This document shows, piece by piece, positions 12,000 to 24,269 of a stretch of DNA of 64,000 bases. The notes under the pieces are model-generated. The model was not told where the DNA came from and ran no database searches. It worked only from the letters and a program-made list of their open reading frames with translations. The stretch lies in assembly GCA_024036415.1 (NCBI GenBank), contig JAMWET010000947.1, forward strand, positions 547,501 through 611,500, read 5' to 3'. Positions within the stretch are counted from its first letter, which is position 1; every line of letters starts with the position of its first letter. Made by a program: the position numbers and the translations under genes. The stretch is from Prochilodus magdalenae. Its lineage: Eukaryota; Chordata; Actinopteri; Characiformes; Prochilodontidae.

Positions 12000-13300
12000 A
12001 ATGACAAATAAGATATAGAGAAATAATGATTACATATAATAGTCCGTCCCTTTCTGTCCTCAACAGCTTGCTCCAATGAAAACAGCACTTGCCTATTTCT
12101 AAATAAAATCCCTGGAAGGAATACTCTCCTTACATTGCTACATGTGCATCATGATGGATACCCTACAGCACTGGAAAACATCTTGATGGGAATACAGGGA
12201 GACAGTTCGTTTCTTAGCCATTACATATTCAGCAGTGTTCCACTGTGATTTCCTACTGTACATGGCCCTGGAGATGGAGCAATGCTGTGTGTGACTCACT
12301 GCTCTGGAGAATATGCTTTCCAGTGAAAGCCAACTCAAAAAAATAAAATACATTCAAGTCCATATCAAAAAGCTCATACTAGTCTGTGTTACTCCTGTGC
12401 TTATAATAAAGATGCACAGAGAGAGGATAAGCCCCTAAACAATGCTGTATGGGAGGCTAAATCTCATTCAAGTGAATTATCTTCATGACCAAATTTGCTT
12501 GACCAAACACCAGGGATAACATGAGTGCTGGAAAGAGAGAGAGAAGACGGGGGGAAAGTAGGGTTGACATTTTATTGAACCGGAATGCTTGACTGAGCTC
12601 ATGGACCCTACTTAACAGCTTTTCATTAAGGACATCAGGGGAGGGGAGGAAGACATAGAGAGAGAGAGAGACCATGGTGCTGTTCATTGGGGAGAAATGG
12701 TGGCACTTCATTCACTGCTTCACTAACACCAGCCAATGCTCTGAAGCAGATTACATTTGAGAACAAGAGAAAGAACGACACCTGAGAGCAACAGACCCTG
12801 AGACAGGCTGGACTGGTGATGCAGTAGACACAAGAAGCAGCTTCCTTCGAAAAATGAAAGAGAATTGTGAAGCTTTTTTAGGGGGGTAGGGGAGAAACTC
12901 AGTCTCCCAGGGGTTTTGCCTGAGTGTATGTGCCTGCCTTTTCTGTTCAGCAGGGGGAAGCACTGAGCTCAGAAAAACCAGCCACAGGAGAGGGAGGAAA
13001 AAAGAGTGGGATAATGTGGAGGGAAGAGACGAGAGTAGAGAAAGGGAGAGAAGAGAGTAAGGGCTGAAAGAAGAGAGGATTGGTTTGGGAGGGGATTTAG
13101 CAGACAGTACTTTACAGTTTTGAGAACACCATTCAGCTGGAAAAGCAGGACACTTCTGGGCACTCCAAAGGCTGGAACTTTCCACTGAGGCTTTATAGAA
13201 GAGTGCACAGATGATTCACACACGTGCACACCCACAGACACAGACAACTGAACCTCTGACACTTCGAACAGTATCTCTGTCTTTCATGCCCTCATATTAA
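12000..13300. other. Unassigned non-coding stretch, purine-rich
   Basis: The stretch 12530-13090 is rich in GA on the plus strand, so minus-strand frames there (12751-13185, 12969-13262) are Ser/Leu/Phe-rich and look like translated low complexity. No domain is visible. Confidence 0.45.
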
Positions 13301-14381
13301 AGAGTACCTAGCAGTGATCCACATAATCCTTTAATATCTGTCAGGCAAAGGCCTTTTTAATGTTTGATATTATATATAATAGTTTATCATATATTAGTTT
13401 GCTTATGACGTATAGACGATGTTCATGCTCTGGCAGGCATAGTATTTGCCATCATTTTCAGACCTAATTTTTCAACATAGCATTTTTTATGAGCCTCCAT
13501 TACTAATGTTTATTAGCCTTAATGGTTTTATTTGAATACCATGAAAAAGGTAATAGGACAAAATGAATTCATTTTCATTGTATTTGGCTGAATGCCATGC
13601 CGCTTTTACTTAGCACTACGGACAATTGATTTTATTTTTGTGCAGTCTTGCAGCTCTAATGGGCACTGTATGCAAAGAATTGTTGTTGCCTTGTCAAGGC
13701 TAATCCAGCTGAACACTTGCAAAGTTCTCTCAAGTCCTCTATTCCTTAGCCGATGTTGCTTTGCCTTTGTCAGCAAAGTTTCAGCTTAGGCTTACTGGTA
13801 GCATCTCTAGTATTTGAGTGCTAGATGTAGTGCTAAAGATAACCTAAGTAGCTTTTCCACCTCATGATATGGGCCGACTCAACTTTACTGGTACAAGCTA
13901 CTTTGTATTCCTTTGCAGATGTAGTAGCCATCAATGTAACAGGAGAGTTTTGGAAATACTACGTATATTTAATGCAAGATGGTACATTAACCTTGTAGCT
14001 AGCATTAGCATATGTGCTAAAAAGCATGAAAAAGCCTCTATACTGATGTATACTGATATACTTTATGGCTACTCAGGAGCCTGCAGTGTTTTTATGTCAC
14101 CTCTTGGTTTTGGCTTAGCTCACTTGCAACCTCCAGCAACAAAGTGACACTTACACTGGTAACCAGGGTCCAGGTTTGCCTAATATAAAACCAGAAACAG
14201 CCTGTTGACCAGTATAGGAGCTGGACGGTGAAACAGTAAATGCTGAGTGGGCTTTGACATGTTGTGCACAAAGGCTTTTGGGAAACTTTAATGTAATTAA
14301 GCAAATCATGCATATGAGTGCGTCAGTGTTCTGATGAATCCAAGTGTGATGAAACCACATGCATTTCATAAAGAAAGGAGG

Positions 14382-14410
14382 GAAACTGAAAGGGAAACTG
14401 AAAGGGAAAC
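14382..14410 (+). promoter_or_regulatory. Array of five GAAA cores, interferon-response-like
   Basis: Five GAAA tetrads lie at exact 6-bp spacing (starts 14382, 14388, 14394, 14400 and 14406) with CT or GG between them. Positions 14388-14399 read GAAAGGGAAACT, an exact fit to the ISRE pattern GAAANNGAAACT bound by IRF proteins and ISGF3. A further GAAA lies at 14373. It is also a short 12-bp tandem repeat, so it could be chance slippage with no function. Confidence 0.45.
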
Positions 14411-14756
14411 AGCTTTAACACAGCAGAGTGACACTCAACCCCCCCATCCCTGTCAATGGTTCGTGGGATATGCAGATTAACTAGGCGTTGCTACAATATG
14501 GATCTTAAGACAGAATGTATTCAATTTGAAATAATATCACTGTACAGTCACGTTTGAGCTCATTTTACAAGCTTAGTATGTTAATAGAAGCAGGCCTTTA
14601 TATCATTCTGTAGTATCTGTAACAATGAAATAAAATATAAAAAACACATTCACCCTCCAGATAATCAAGGTAGTGTGTGTCTGAACTATACTTTCCCAGT
14701 TATCACCTTTTCTAGGAATGTGTTTTCCTGGAGGGTCTAATATTTAAATGCCCATG

Positions 14757-14794
14757 AAAAAAAAAAAAAAATAAAAATATATATATATATATAT
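14757..14794. repeat. Poly-A followed by (TA)n
   Basis: A-rich run then TA dinucleotides. Possibly the 3' tail of an old retroposed sequence, but no body is recognised. Confidence 0.8.
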
Positions 14795-14999
14795 AAGCAA
14801 CAAATGCTTGTGAGCCTGCACTTGTAGACTGCTGCAGTAGAACTACAAGCTAGATTGTGTATTGAGTGATAATAATTTGCAGATATAAATGGACCTGCCA
14901 GTAATTATAATATCAACCCCTATCTGTCTCGCAAACTGTAAACATTTAAACATGTCTTGCAGGCTACATTGCAGGCTAACTCTTGCCTTTTTTCGAAGG

Positions 15000-15300
15000 A
15001 GAGTGAGATAGATATTGCTAAAAGCTTCTACCCACGTTGTTGTGGACAGCTGTCATATAGCACAGCAGCTACATTCTCATGTCATCATAGAGAGAAAAAC
15101 TTTTCCATTTTGGGCATTACTCATCGCTGATTGTAAACATGAAAGGAAAGTGTCAAACAGATCTCTGATGCGGATGAGGGTCCATTCAAACAGATAGGTG
15201 TCTGGTCTCGCCTGCTTCAAAATAACTGCCTGGGGGCAGCTATTTATGAACACGGTATCAGAAAAGCAAGACCTCTCTGAAACTGACACCGCTGTAAGTG
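15000..15300. promoter_or_regulatory. Candidate conserved non-coding block 2
   Basis: Complex unique sequence without repeat signatures, containing words such as CTGTCATATAGCACAGCAGC and CTATTTATGAACACGG. The open frames (15015-15197 plus, 15077-15289 minus) oppose each other and show no domain. The call rests on texture alone. Confidence 0.2.
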
Positions 15301-15668
15301 CAGAAGGCTGAAAGGGAGGGATGAGGTGTGAAGCAGTATGCGTTGCATGCAGCGCGTGGATGGAGAAAGAGTGTGGGAGTGAAGGATGGGGAAGAGCAGT
15401 CCAGGTGGCACATCAGCAGAGGAGAGATGAAAGAGTGACCCTCGTGGAGGAGAGGATCTCTATCTCTTTCTCGCCCATTTCCTGCTTTTTTTTCCCTTTC
15501 TTCTTCTCTCCACTCTGCCTCCGAGCTAGAGGTAGGAGACAGCAGGTTGAGAGAGACAGAGACAGAGAAGGCTAATATAAATGTAAAGTTGAGTTGGAGT
15601 GGAGGAAGAGAGGAGGATGAAAGATGAAAGATGGAAGTGAAGGGCGCCTGTTTCACTTTTGCTGACAC

Positions 15669-15752
15669 ATCCATATATGTCCTCATCCGAATGTGGTCTC
15701 ATTCCTCTCCATCCATATATGTCCTCATCCAAATGTGGTCCTATTCCTCTCC
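15669..15752. repeat. 42-bp tandem duplication
   Basis: Two adjacent 42-bp units (15669-15710 and 15711-15752) both begin ATCCATATATGTCCTCATCC and end ATTCCTCTCC, with about three differences. It is a recent local duplication. Confidence 0.95.
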
Positions 15753-16202
15753 TCTTTGTTTCAGACAGTCAGAGGGTTTATTGCCATCCTGCGACCTGCA
15801 ATTCCCCACCTGCAATAATAGGCATGGATTTACATACTCAATCTTATTGTCTCCATCTAATCCAATAGCACTGACAGATGGGCGTGTCACGCTGTGTTCT
15901 GTTCCCAGGTGATGAATGTGAGGAGCACAAGAATTAGCATAGCTGATGGTCCGCAGGGCATCCAGCTCCATGATTGGTTCTGTTTGGTTGGAAATGCTGG
16001 AACTTCTTTCCTTCCGTACTTTTTCTTCACATAGTTTAAATAGCTGGGTAGCACTTAACATAAAGGCTGCCTGTATCACATGCTGCATTTATAAAGCAAA
16101 CTTAGAATATTATTAAAAAAACTTGTGCCGGTCATTTTAAGATGTGTCTAAAGTAAATGGAACTGTATTGACATGCTGACAGTGACAGACATGTGCTCCA
16201 TT

Positions 16203-16285
16203 TACAACCCTGTTTCCAAAAAATGAATAAAATCATAAATGCAGAAATTCTGCAATTATTGCAATTGCTTGCAAATGTACAGGGA
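16203..16285 (+). mobile_element. Degenerate DNA transposon terminus
   Basis: ACAACCCTGTTTCCAAAAAA followed by an AATGCAGAAATTCTGCAATTA-like block and GCTTGCAAAT resembles the ends of the element at 55621-56446 and its relatives (TACAACCCxGATTCCAAAAAAGTT type). Only the terminal ~80 bp is visible. Confidence 0.45.
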
Positions 16286-16458
16286 TATTATATCACAGTC
16301 CCCAAGCAACATTCCCAAGAAAAATAGTTTTAAAGTTGGACTTTAAACCAACAGCCATTATTCATTTATATATCACATCATGACCATTTCTAACCTCTCC
16401 TCGCCTTTACGATTGAACAGGCTATGATGCTTTTGGCAGGGTCAAGTTTATTATGTTT

Positions 16459-16474
16459 TTTTTTTTTTTTTTTT
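16459..16474. repeat. Poly-T run
   Basis: About 16 T in a row, with no retroposon body recognised beside it. Confidence 0.8.
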
Positions 16475-17650
16475 GCTGTTGACCCTTGAATTACACTCAT
16501 TAAGCACTTTGGCATCAGTTTACTATTCAAACAACTCTAGAAGCTTGCTTCTAGCAGCTCTCTTTTAGAGACCTGAAGAAGACTATAACAATAGCTGAGA
16601 TTTATTTATCTAAACTACTGACTGCCTTTCTCTGGTTACCTTTCAAACCACCTGTTGTGTTATCTGGTCAGAATCAAACCTGTACTGTGGTGTCTGGCAC
16701 TCTTTCTGATACCTGCTTGCTAAGCTAACATCAAAAACAGGTTTAATTTAGACTTTTAGGTGTTTGAGTTAACTTCCTCAGAATCTGAATTGATGTATTA
16801 TCATCTAAACTTGTGTAAATAGTTTAGTTAGACTGATATGATAGGGTTGGGGCATTGGAGATAGCCTCCAAACCACAGTAAGAAAAAATCGATACCACTG
16901 CAGCTCTAACATGTACTGTATATATTTATATAACATTGAAAAACTTTCCTAAACTTTCTGCACTATTGTGTCCACTTACTCTCACCTTGCAGACATTTCA
17001 TTCAATGTAAATCAAGTTTTCCCCAATGTATCTAGCAAAGTCAGGAATGAAGATCTAGTAAACTGTCTAACTCTGGAAGGCCATACAGTATTCACATTCA
17101 TACAACTGTATATCAATCTCAACGTAGACCAACATATAGAGCATAACAAAATCACACGGCCCCTGTTTTAACAATAGATTCCTCTTCGTTAAAAAAGACA
17201 TTTTGTTGAAGGCTAAGGCTGCAAAGGTGTGGACAGCATGAGTTAGGAGAAAAGCTCATTGACAGGTTGACTTTAAAAGCAGGACTACACACAACAGTGT
17301 GAGTAAGATGGGGAGAAAGAGCGAGACCCTGCTGTGACCACAGTTTATTACCCAGATTTGATGTGGTGATGTCTTAAACTCGATTCTTATTCACTTTGCT
17401 GCTGAATGTGTGTTTAGGGAATGCTGCTGTGGATGGTTGACAGAACACATAGACGAGTTTGTGCTAGCTCAGTTATGCATGCAAAGCTAGCTTTTGTTCT
17501 TTGTTAGCTTTCTTGTGGGACAGTTTTCCATCTTGAACCCAAAGCAATACAGTTTTGTTAAATCTGTGTTGATGTGACAACACACATCAGGCTTGTGAAT
17601 GGTAGAGGACCGTACATACATGATCACTACAGTAGATTAGCACATGTAGA

Positions 17651-18288
17651 CAGTGGACAAAGTACACAAACATGTACTTGAGTTAGAGTAAATATACCCA
17701 AAGTTAAATATTACTCCAGTAAAAGTAAACATTTCTCTCTTTAGACCTCTACCTGAGCAAAACAACAAAAGTTTTTTTTTTAATGTACTAAAAAGTATGG
17801 AAAGTAAAACTAGCATGACTTATTATAGCTGTGGTTCTTATCATTTTTGGAACATGACTCTTAATCAATTCATTTTAGGTGAAGAGATTTTAGTGTCACT
17901 CTTAATCCACCAGTGTTTTAACAGAAGGTTATCAAGTAGTCTGACACTGACATCTATTAATATTATCATGACCACAAAATACTAAAGGAAAACAGTTTCC
18001 ATTAGGTAGAACCAAGCTCTGCCCAACAGGTCAAAACAAGCTCAAATCCCCATTGGTTGGCTCGCTTCACGCTTGTTTCGTTTTGATATGCTATGTTTTT
18101 ATGGACTCAAGTCAAAAGGATCAACAGATTTGGCCATAATGTAGTGGGGAAAGATATTTGAGCGTGAAATGTAGAGGAGTTAAAGTAAGAAGTCACCCAG
18201 AAAATATAGGAAATACATCAGTAAAGCTACAGAAAAACTACTAGCAATTGGAACAGTGACCAATTACATTCACCCCTGTCCACCCCTG
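17651..18288 (+). mobile_element. hAT-like miniature element, copy B (longest copy)
   Basis: It begins CAGTGGACAAAGTACACAAA and ends CACCCCTGTCCACCCCTG, which are imperfect inverted ends. It is about 638 bp and has no transposase. The first half matches copies A (minus, 2515-2909) and C (plus, 62555-62926), including the ACTCTTAAT, TCCACCAG and TTTTAACAGAAGGTTA blocks. The second half (18040-18250) is not found in the other two. I see no convincing 8-bp target duplication. Confidence 0.65.
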
Positions 18289-18299
18289 GCGGAAAGAAG

Positions 18300-20700
18300 G
18301 AAAGTGCCTACATTGGCTTTAATGGACACAGGAAAGATTTTTTTAGCCCATCGTGGCTCACAAGAGCAAGATACTATACAGGAATCCTAGCAAGCAAGAT
18401 CTCCATCATGAAACTGAGTGTACAGTACACAAACTCTCCTAATATACTTATAAGCCAGAGAGCATAACACACTTAACATGCGTCCTCATCAGAATTTCCA
18501 GTCATTTGTTGTGGGGAGATGCACACTACACAACAAGACAAAAAAAATGTGCAAGGAACATAGCAAGCTTTCCCCAGTTATGAAAGCTAAACTGAACATG
18601 ATGCATGCACAAGTACCGAAGCCAAAACACAACCTGGGTATGAATGAGGGGTTAAAACAAAGACATCTAATTTAATAAGAACTGTGGGCAGCACTGAAAT
18701 TAAAGGAAGTGCCTGAAAGAGCAGATACTATATCTTGGCCTCCTGCTGCTCACATGTTCACCTGTTTTTTAGTAAAAATCAAGCTTGTTGAAAATATCAC
18801 TCCGGAGTTCAATCAGAAGACTCTGATGCATTCTAACAGATCACCCATGTCATGAAATGCTTCCGATCATGCTTAGGATCAGAAAACTCCAGGAAAAAGC
18901 TTTTCATAGTTAGAAATTTGGGCTATAAATTGTGTAGTGTTAGAGCGACTCTAAAAACCAGCACTATATACTACAATGCTCATGTTAGTGATTCTGAGTT
19001 ATTCTAACAAACACGGTTCAGCACTGCCCTGCAAAACATAAGGCACTTGAATCAAGAGCAAATATCTGCCCACATGGTGAGAAAAACGAGTTAATGACTT
19101 ACTTAAAATAAGAACAAATATCTTGTGCTGTAAATGATCTAATCCTAAACTCTGTGTATAGTTTTGCTTTGATACATTGTGGACAGTAATAACACATATA
19201 TAAATCTTGTTTTACGCATTTTCTTAAACCTAATTTGGTAGTGTTAGATTTCTCAGGAATCTTGTAGGAGGGAACAGTCTGACTCAAATGCTACAGAGCA
19301 GAGTTCTCTGCCGATGTGGTGAGAAATAAGGCTTTATGCAGAAGCAGACCTAACAAAGCCATTGTGGCTAGGTGTGAAGTCGAGGCCCAGTCCATCTAGA
19401 TGATTCAACAGTAAGTGTGAGGTTTAAGGAGCTGTGATGTGAAGACTAATTACAGATTTCTAAATTAGTTGATGGGGCTATTAATATCATGCTTGTGCCC
19501 CAAAAGAAACAAGAGAATGCTGAAACAAGCTTCAAGCTACAGAACTGTTGCAGTGGTGTTAAGTCAATACTGAAATGCTTAAATTAAGATGTGCATTGCT
19601 GAAATGACTTCTGAAGGCCTGAAAGGTTGTAAAGTCAAATACAGGATAATCAACGTCTTCAGCATCTCTAATGAGATTTAAACATAAAATAAACACAAAC
19701 ACATAATTCAGCTGCCAGTTCAGACACTGAAATGAACATTTGAAGGCCTTGCTCTTTTTCATTTAGGATTAACAGACTAGACTGGATTTGTCTAGGATGT
19801 TCGAGGTTAATCCGCCGGTTTGATCAAGTTTTTAAGCTGCGCGCTATAAATGTATACATTTCAGGGCAACTTTAGGAAAACGTTTCAGAATGTTTCTAAG
19901 ATAAAGCTAGACTTTCTGATTGTCCAATTACTGCTGCACTTTCTGGGGGCCTCTCTGTTGGAAATGTGTAAAAGCACACAACTTGGTGAAGAACATTGTG
20001 CTACATACCGTCAGAGTATTTAAAAAGAGCTCAGCCAAACCTTGTTCAAGGACGTTTTATCTGAGGATGTGAGAGAATGATCTATTATTGTTAGCATATC
20101 ATGATCATTATAATGTGGATTCTGCATTTGGGACCTGAACATTGAACAGAGCTTTCATGTTAAGTCTGTGTGTCTGATGTTAAAGATGTATCATGTAGTC
20201 TACAAAACTCCTGCAAATCAGACCAAATGCCCCTAACTTAAATATCATTAAGCTTTACATGCTGACTCACCAATCTAGTCTACTCTGATAATCTTCAAAT
20301 AATCAGAAAGGATATAATGTTCATCTTTAAGATTAAAATTGTTGCAGGGGGGGAGGGCTGGGGGGTTGGTGATATGCCCTCTGTCATCACAATAGAAGCA
20401 TGTGCTTGTTGCACTAACAGAGCTTTGAATGACTGTGGTGTTGTCACTGGGCAAAATGATATTGTTACTGGATTAATTCACCGACTCTACTGTCTGAACA
20501 GCATAGACGCTACACGTTCTGTATAGACTATGGTCTATAAGGAAACAGCAAAGTGAGTGAGATTTGCCGATTGGGTGAGTAAAACAAAAAGAAGTACCTC
20601 CAACACGTAATAACATAATGGACTTGGGGATTCAACTGTGTGCTCTGTAAGCAGAGAAATATGGGAGTCCGCTTCTAATAACCCTATTTAAACAACGGTT
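18300..20700. other. Unassigned non-coding stretch
   Basis: No gene can be supported. A weak ACTGCAAAA-type repeat fragment is possible at 19020-19130. A G-rich run (GGGGGGAGGG) lies at 20346-20358. Confidence 0.4.
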
Positions 20701-20742
20701 AAGTGTGACCACACTACAGACTCATGTTCTTAAGAGAGTCTC

Positions 20743-20830
20743 TATCCCTACACACATCCACATACTCTCACACACACATGCATACACACATGCACAAACA
20801 CCCACACCCCTACACACACACACATACACA
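20743..20830. repeat. CA-rich imperfect microsatellite
   Basis: CACACA interspersed with CATACA, CTCACA and CCCACA words. Confidence 0.85.
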
Positions 20831-21047
20831 GTGGAGAGTGGCGATGCTGAGGTGAAGCAGCTGTTGCAGAGTGCTCTCAGAGTGCAGCGGAGAGGCTCTC
20901 AGTGCTCTTTATCATCTCTTTTCTTTTATTTACCACCCAGCTGACACTTTTATCCTCCAAAAACACCCGCCAGACACTTGCTGTCCAACACAATGACCTT
21001 ACATTATGACTGTCGTCTCGCTCCCTCTTCTCTCTTGCTTTCTTTCC

Positions 21048-21049
<2 letters not shown>

Positions 21050-21083
<34 letters not shown>
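21050..21083. repeat. (CT)n microsatellite
   Basis: About 34 bp of CT dinucleotides. Confidence 0.95.
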
Positions 21084-21086
<3 letters not shown>

Positions 21087-21566
21087 ACTTGCACACACAC
21101 TTTTATATGCTCTGTCATCAATGGTAATAAAGGACACTGCTGCAAGGTCATCATGATCCAGAATGTGGTATTAAAGAGAAGGTGGCAGAGATCAGAGCTC
21201 TGTACACAGCAGATAAAGCCAGGGAGGTAGTGGGTGGATCTGATTTTTTATTTTTTCAGCTTGCCAGTAATACGACTATTTGACTCATATGCTTAGGTTA
21301 AGAGTTAGACTAGGAGTAAGCTTTAAACATACAGCTAATTGTGGTTTAATGGAAGAAAAGAAAAACATCTGCTTAATATCTCAGTCTTTTCTCATACGCA
21401 ACCATGGTAACTGATAGAAAGACATAAGAGGCACTGCTTAAGTTTTCTGCTGTTTATTATATTTTTACATTCTGACATTTTTACTTTATTACAACTTCAT
21501 TAGAAATACAGACAGCTATCACCTTACAGTTCTAACAAGTGCAACACTGGCCTTCTTGTCCTAGAA

Positions 21567-21848
21567 GCAGTCGTGGGCTGGAGGTTAGGGAACCAGCCTT
21601 GTGACCTGAGGGTTACCGGTTCGATTCCCTGAACTGACAGTAACGACTGAGGTGCCCTTGAGCAAGGCACCTAACCCCCAACTGCTCCCCAGGTGCCGTG
21701 GATAGGGCTGCCCACCGCTGTGGGTAAGTGTGCTCACTGCCCCCCTAGTGTGTGTGTTCACTAGTGAGTGTGTGTGTGGATGTTTCACTTCATGGATGGG
21801 TTAAACGCGGAAGACAAATTCCACTGTGTGAAAATCAAAATTGGTACA
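21567..21848 (+). mobile_element. tRNA-derived SINE (GGTTCGATTCC B box)
   Basis: A tRNA-like head beginning GCAGTCGTGGGCTGGAGGTT holds an intact B box, GGTTCGATTCC, near 21618. Next come body words found in a common fish SINE family: GAGCAAGGCACCTAACCCCC, AACTGCTCCCCAGGTGCCGT, GTGCTCACTGCCCCCCTAGT, then TTTCACTTCATGGATGGGTT and a TTCCACTGTGTGAAAATC-like tail. The minus-strand frame 21585-21788 is its shadow. It is moderately diverged and transcriptionally inert as far as can be told. Confidence 0.85.
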
Positions 21849-23285
21849 AAATGGTATCTTAGTCGTTTCATACATGTGAATAATTTCGCAATGAGTAATT
21901 TAGTACATTTATCTGGGTTTGATTAATTAAAATAAAATTGAGACATACATAAAATATGTATATAATTCATCTTCCTGTTACCTCAGATTGGGCCATCACA
22001 TTCAGCTGCCTCCACAATAATCTGTCTTCCCCCAAGTCAACCAAATCAAAACCAAGTCAAATGAGGTTGAAACCGAGATGAGACCAAAGGGGCTAGTTTA
22101 TGGACTCAAAATCACAGCTAGTTATTAATGCAGGTCCTATGTTATTAATGCTATCCTATGTACTTGCGTCCATTTCCTAGATGACAGTTATAGCAGACAT
22201 GTCTTAGCTGATTACATTTGAGGTAAATAGTATATTAACATCTTCAAGTGGCAAGTTACAGTTGAAAACATGAAAATGGGCACCAAAACACACAACAACA
22301 CACATTAAACAGAGTTTCCATGTTTACAAGTGAAATGACCTTAAATCACAATATCTAACATTTATCATTTGGAGACTGTTAAAAAAATACTATAAAATCA
22401 AGGTGGTTTAAGATGTGGACTGGCGTCTTTAAGCTCCAGCATGCATGTGACCCAGAGTGATGAAGCAGTTTAGAAGACGTGAGTGAGAGTGAGAATTTTA
22501 GGATGTTTATGTAAGTGGTTTTATGAATCCAAATGATCTAATTATAGTCTAAACAGATAGTTTTGCTTGCTTTAAGCACATCTCTTAAAGAAATCAGTCT
22601 CAAATTGATATAAAGTTGATGCATTAACTAGATTTGAGATAATTTCAGTTGCTGAGATATTATTCTTTTCCAGAATGTCACTTCAGAATGAGATTGAGAC
22701 TTGTAGGCCCCCCATGAGCATAAAGAAAGACAGTAATGAGAAAGCCAGTCAACTCTGTACATTTATCTGCACAGTATGCAATGTGCAATAGATCTGAAGC
22801 AGGAAGCCAAAGAACAGAACAGTGTTGTCCTCAGATATACGGATTTTAACAGCTTAAAATGAGTCGTCTCCGGGCTGCTCTTCACAGGGTGAAAAAACAC
22901 ACCATGAGAAATACAACAGCCATTCTGATCATCTTAAAAGCAAAACAAGAAACTTGGAAGACTGTCATTTTGCACCGGTTGCAGCTGAGATTTAGCTTAG
23001 TGTGACTTTTAAAACCCGATTAGAGGAAATGATCTTAAAGGCTCATAATTAGAACAAACTCAAGTGTTACGCAACTGTGTGGTTCTGACTGATGTCAGAT
23101 GACAGAGTATTTTTTTCTCTACTTGCTTCACCAGCTCTCCTGCCTTATAAAATTAGCATGGTGCTTGGAACAGAGTAGACTGGATCAGATGGGAGTAATG
23201 GGATTGGGAGTATATGTGCTGTAACACAGAGAAGGATGGGAAAGAAATGAACGTGTGAAGCTTGAAGGAGAGAGAAAGAGAGACT

Positions 23286-23325
23286 GTGTGTGTGTGTGTG
23301 TGTGTGTTGGTGTGTGTGCGCGTTC
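23286..23325. repeat. (TG)n microsatellite
   Basis: TG dinucleotides with a single GTTGG interruption. Confidence 0.9.
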
Positions 23326-23458
23326 TCCTTTCTCGTTGATCATGCTGTCAGAGTAGGAGCAGAAACAGGTATTCAAGGGCAGTGTGCCTTCGTCTGCCAC
23401 ACTGCTTTCAGTTATTCCCCATTAAAGAAAGTTTCAGCTAGGACTGAGATTAAAGTCT

Positions 23459-23541
23459 CTCCGTGCAGTTTCTCTCTCTATGGGAATGAAGCTGAGGCTT
23501 TGACTGTTACAGAAAAAGGACATTTATTAAATGTTGATTTA
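23459..23541. repeat. Left member of a ~80-bp direct repeat flanking an L1 fragment
   Basis: GTGCAGTTTCTCTCTCT, then AAGCTGAGGCTTTGACTGTT, ending AAATGTTGATTTAT. The same sequence with scattered changes is found at 24179-24262, on the far side of the L1 fragment. Confidence 0.8.
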
Positions 23542-23669
23542 TAAAACGCAACAAAATCAGTCACTTTCTATCCTGGTTTGTCCAAATTAGAAGAATGAAT
23601 GCTTAAGAACTGTTTATGGAGGGGCATCATATCCAATATATATAACCTTTTAATGAGTGAATCTTAGAA

Positions 23670-24165
23670 GCATCCATAGAGAGATGGAGAGGCATGGAGG
23701 GAGGATCTACAGGAGGACATTTCCATTGAGGATTGGAAGAAGGCACGTAAGAAAGCTCAGTCACAAATAATTAATTCGCTATTCACCAAATTATTGCAAC
23801 ATAATTGGCTAATACATACATATATAACCCCAGAATGGCTTTACCCATACAACAGTGCTATACCTGATGTATGTCTGTGGAAGTGTGTCCATATAAGACA
23901 GTACTGGAAAGCAGTGAGAGATTGCATCCAGGATGTCCTTTATATAGAGATACCATTGGACCCAAAAGCTATTCATATTGGGTTTGTATCTGACCAATGA
24001 CAAAATTAGACAAAGACAACAATGCTTTTTAGAAATTGGTATATTATTAGCTAAAAGAGTTATTGCTCTATCTTGGAAAAGAACAAATGCACCGGGAATG
24101 GATAAATGGTTAGCTGAATTATCCAAAATGTTGCCCTTAGAATTTTTTTTTTATTTATATTTATT
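23670..24165 (+). pseudogene. L1-clade LINE ORF2 C-terminal fragment
   Basis: The plus strand reads EDLQEDISIEDWKKARKKAQ, then a stretch ending IPLDPKAIHIGFVSDQ. After a frameshift near 23995 it continues to NAPGMDKWLAELSKMLPLE. The 'W..C..IR.YWK' wording and the closing 'R.APG...W..EL...' segment are typical of the C-terminal part of L1/Tx1-type ORF2 after the reverse transcriptase. The zinc-knuckle region is shortened to LWKCVHIRQYW. A T-rich tail follows at 24142-24172. It is 5'-truncated and broken, so it is dead. Confidence 0.7.
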
Positions 24166-24178
24166 TATTTTGGTTCTC

Positions 24179-24262
24179 AGTGCAGTTTCTCTCTCTGTGT
24201 CAATAAAGCTGAGGCTTTGACTGTTTCAGAGATTGAGAAATGTATAAAATGTTGATTTATTA
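24179..24262. repeat. Right member of the ~80-bp direct repeat
   Basis: Partner of 23459-23541, about 80 percent identical by eye, directly after the T-rich end of the L1 fragment. Confidence 0.8.
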
Positions 24263-24269
24263 GCAGTCA

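Noticed and set aside
12751..13262. Minus-strand frames of 144 and 97 residues
   Set aside because: Two overlapping frames in purine-rich DNA with Ser/Leu/Phe bias and no domain.
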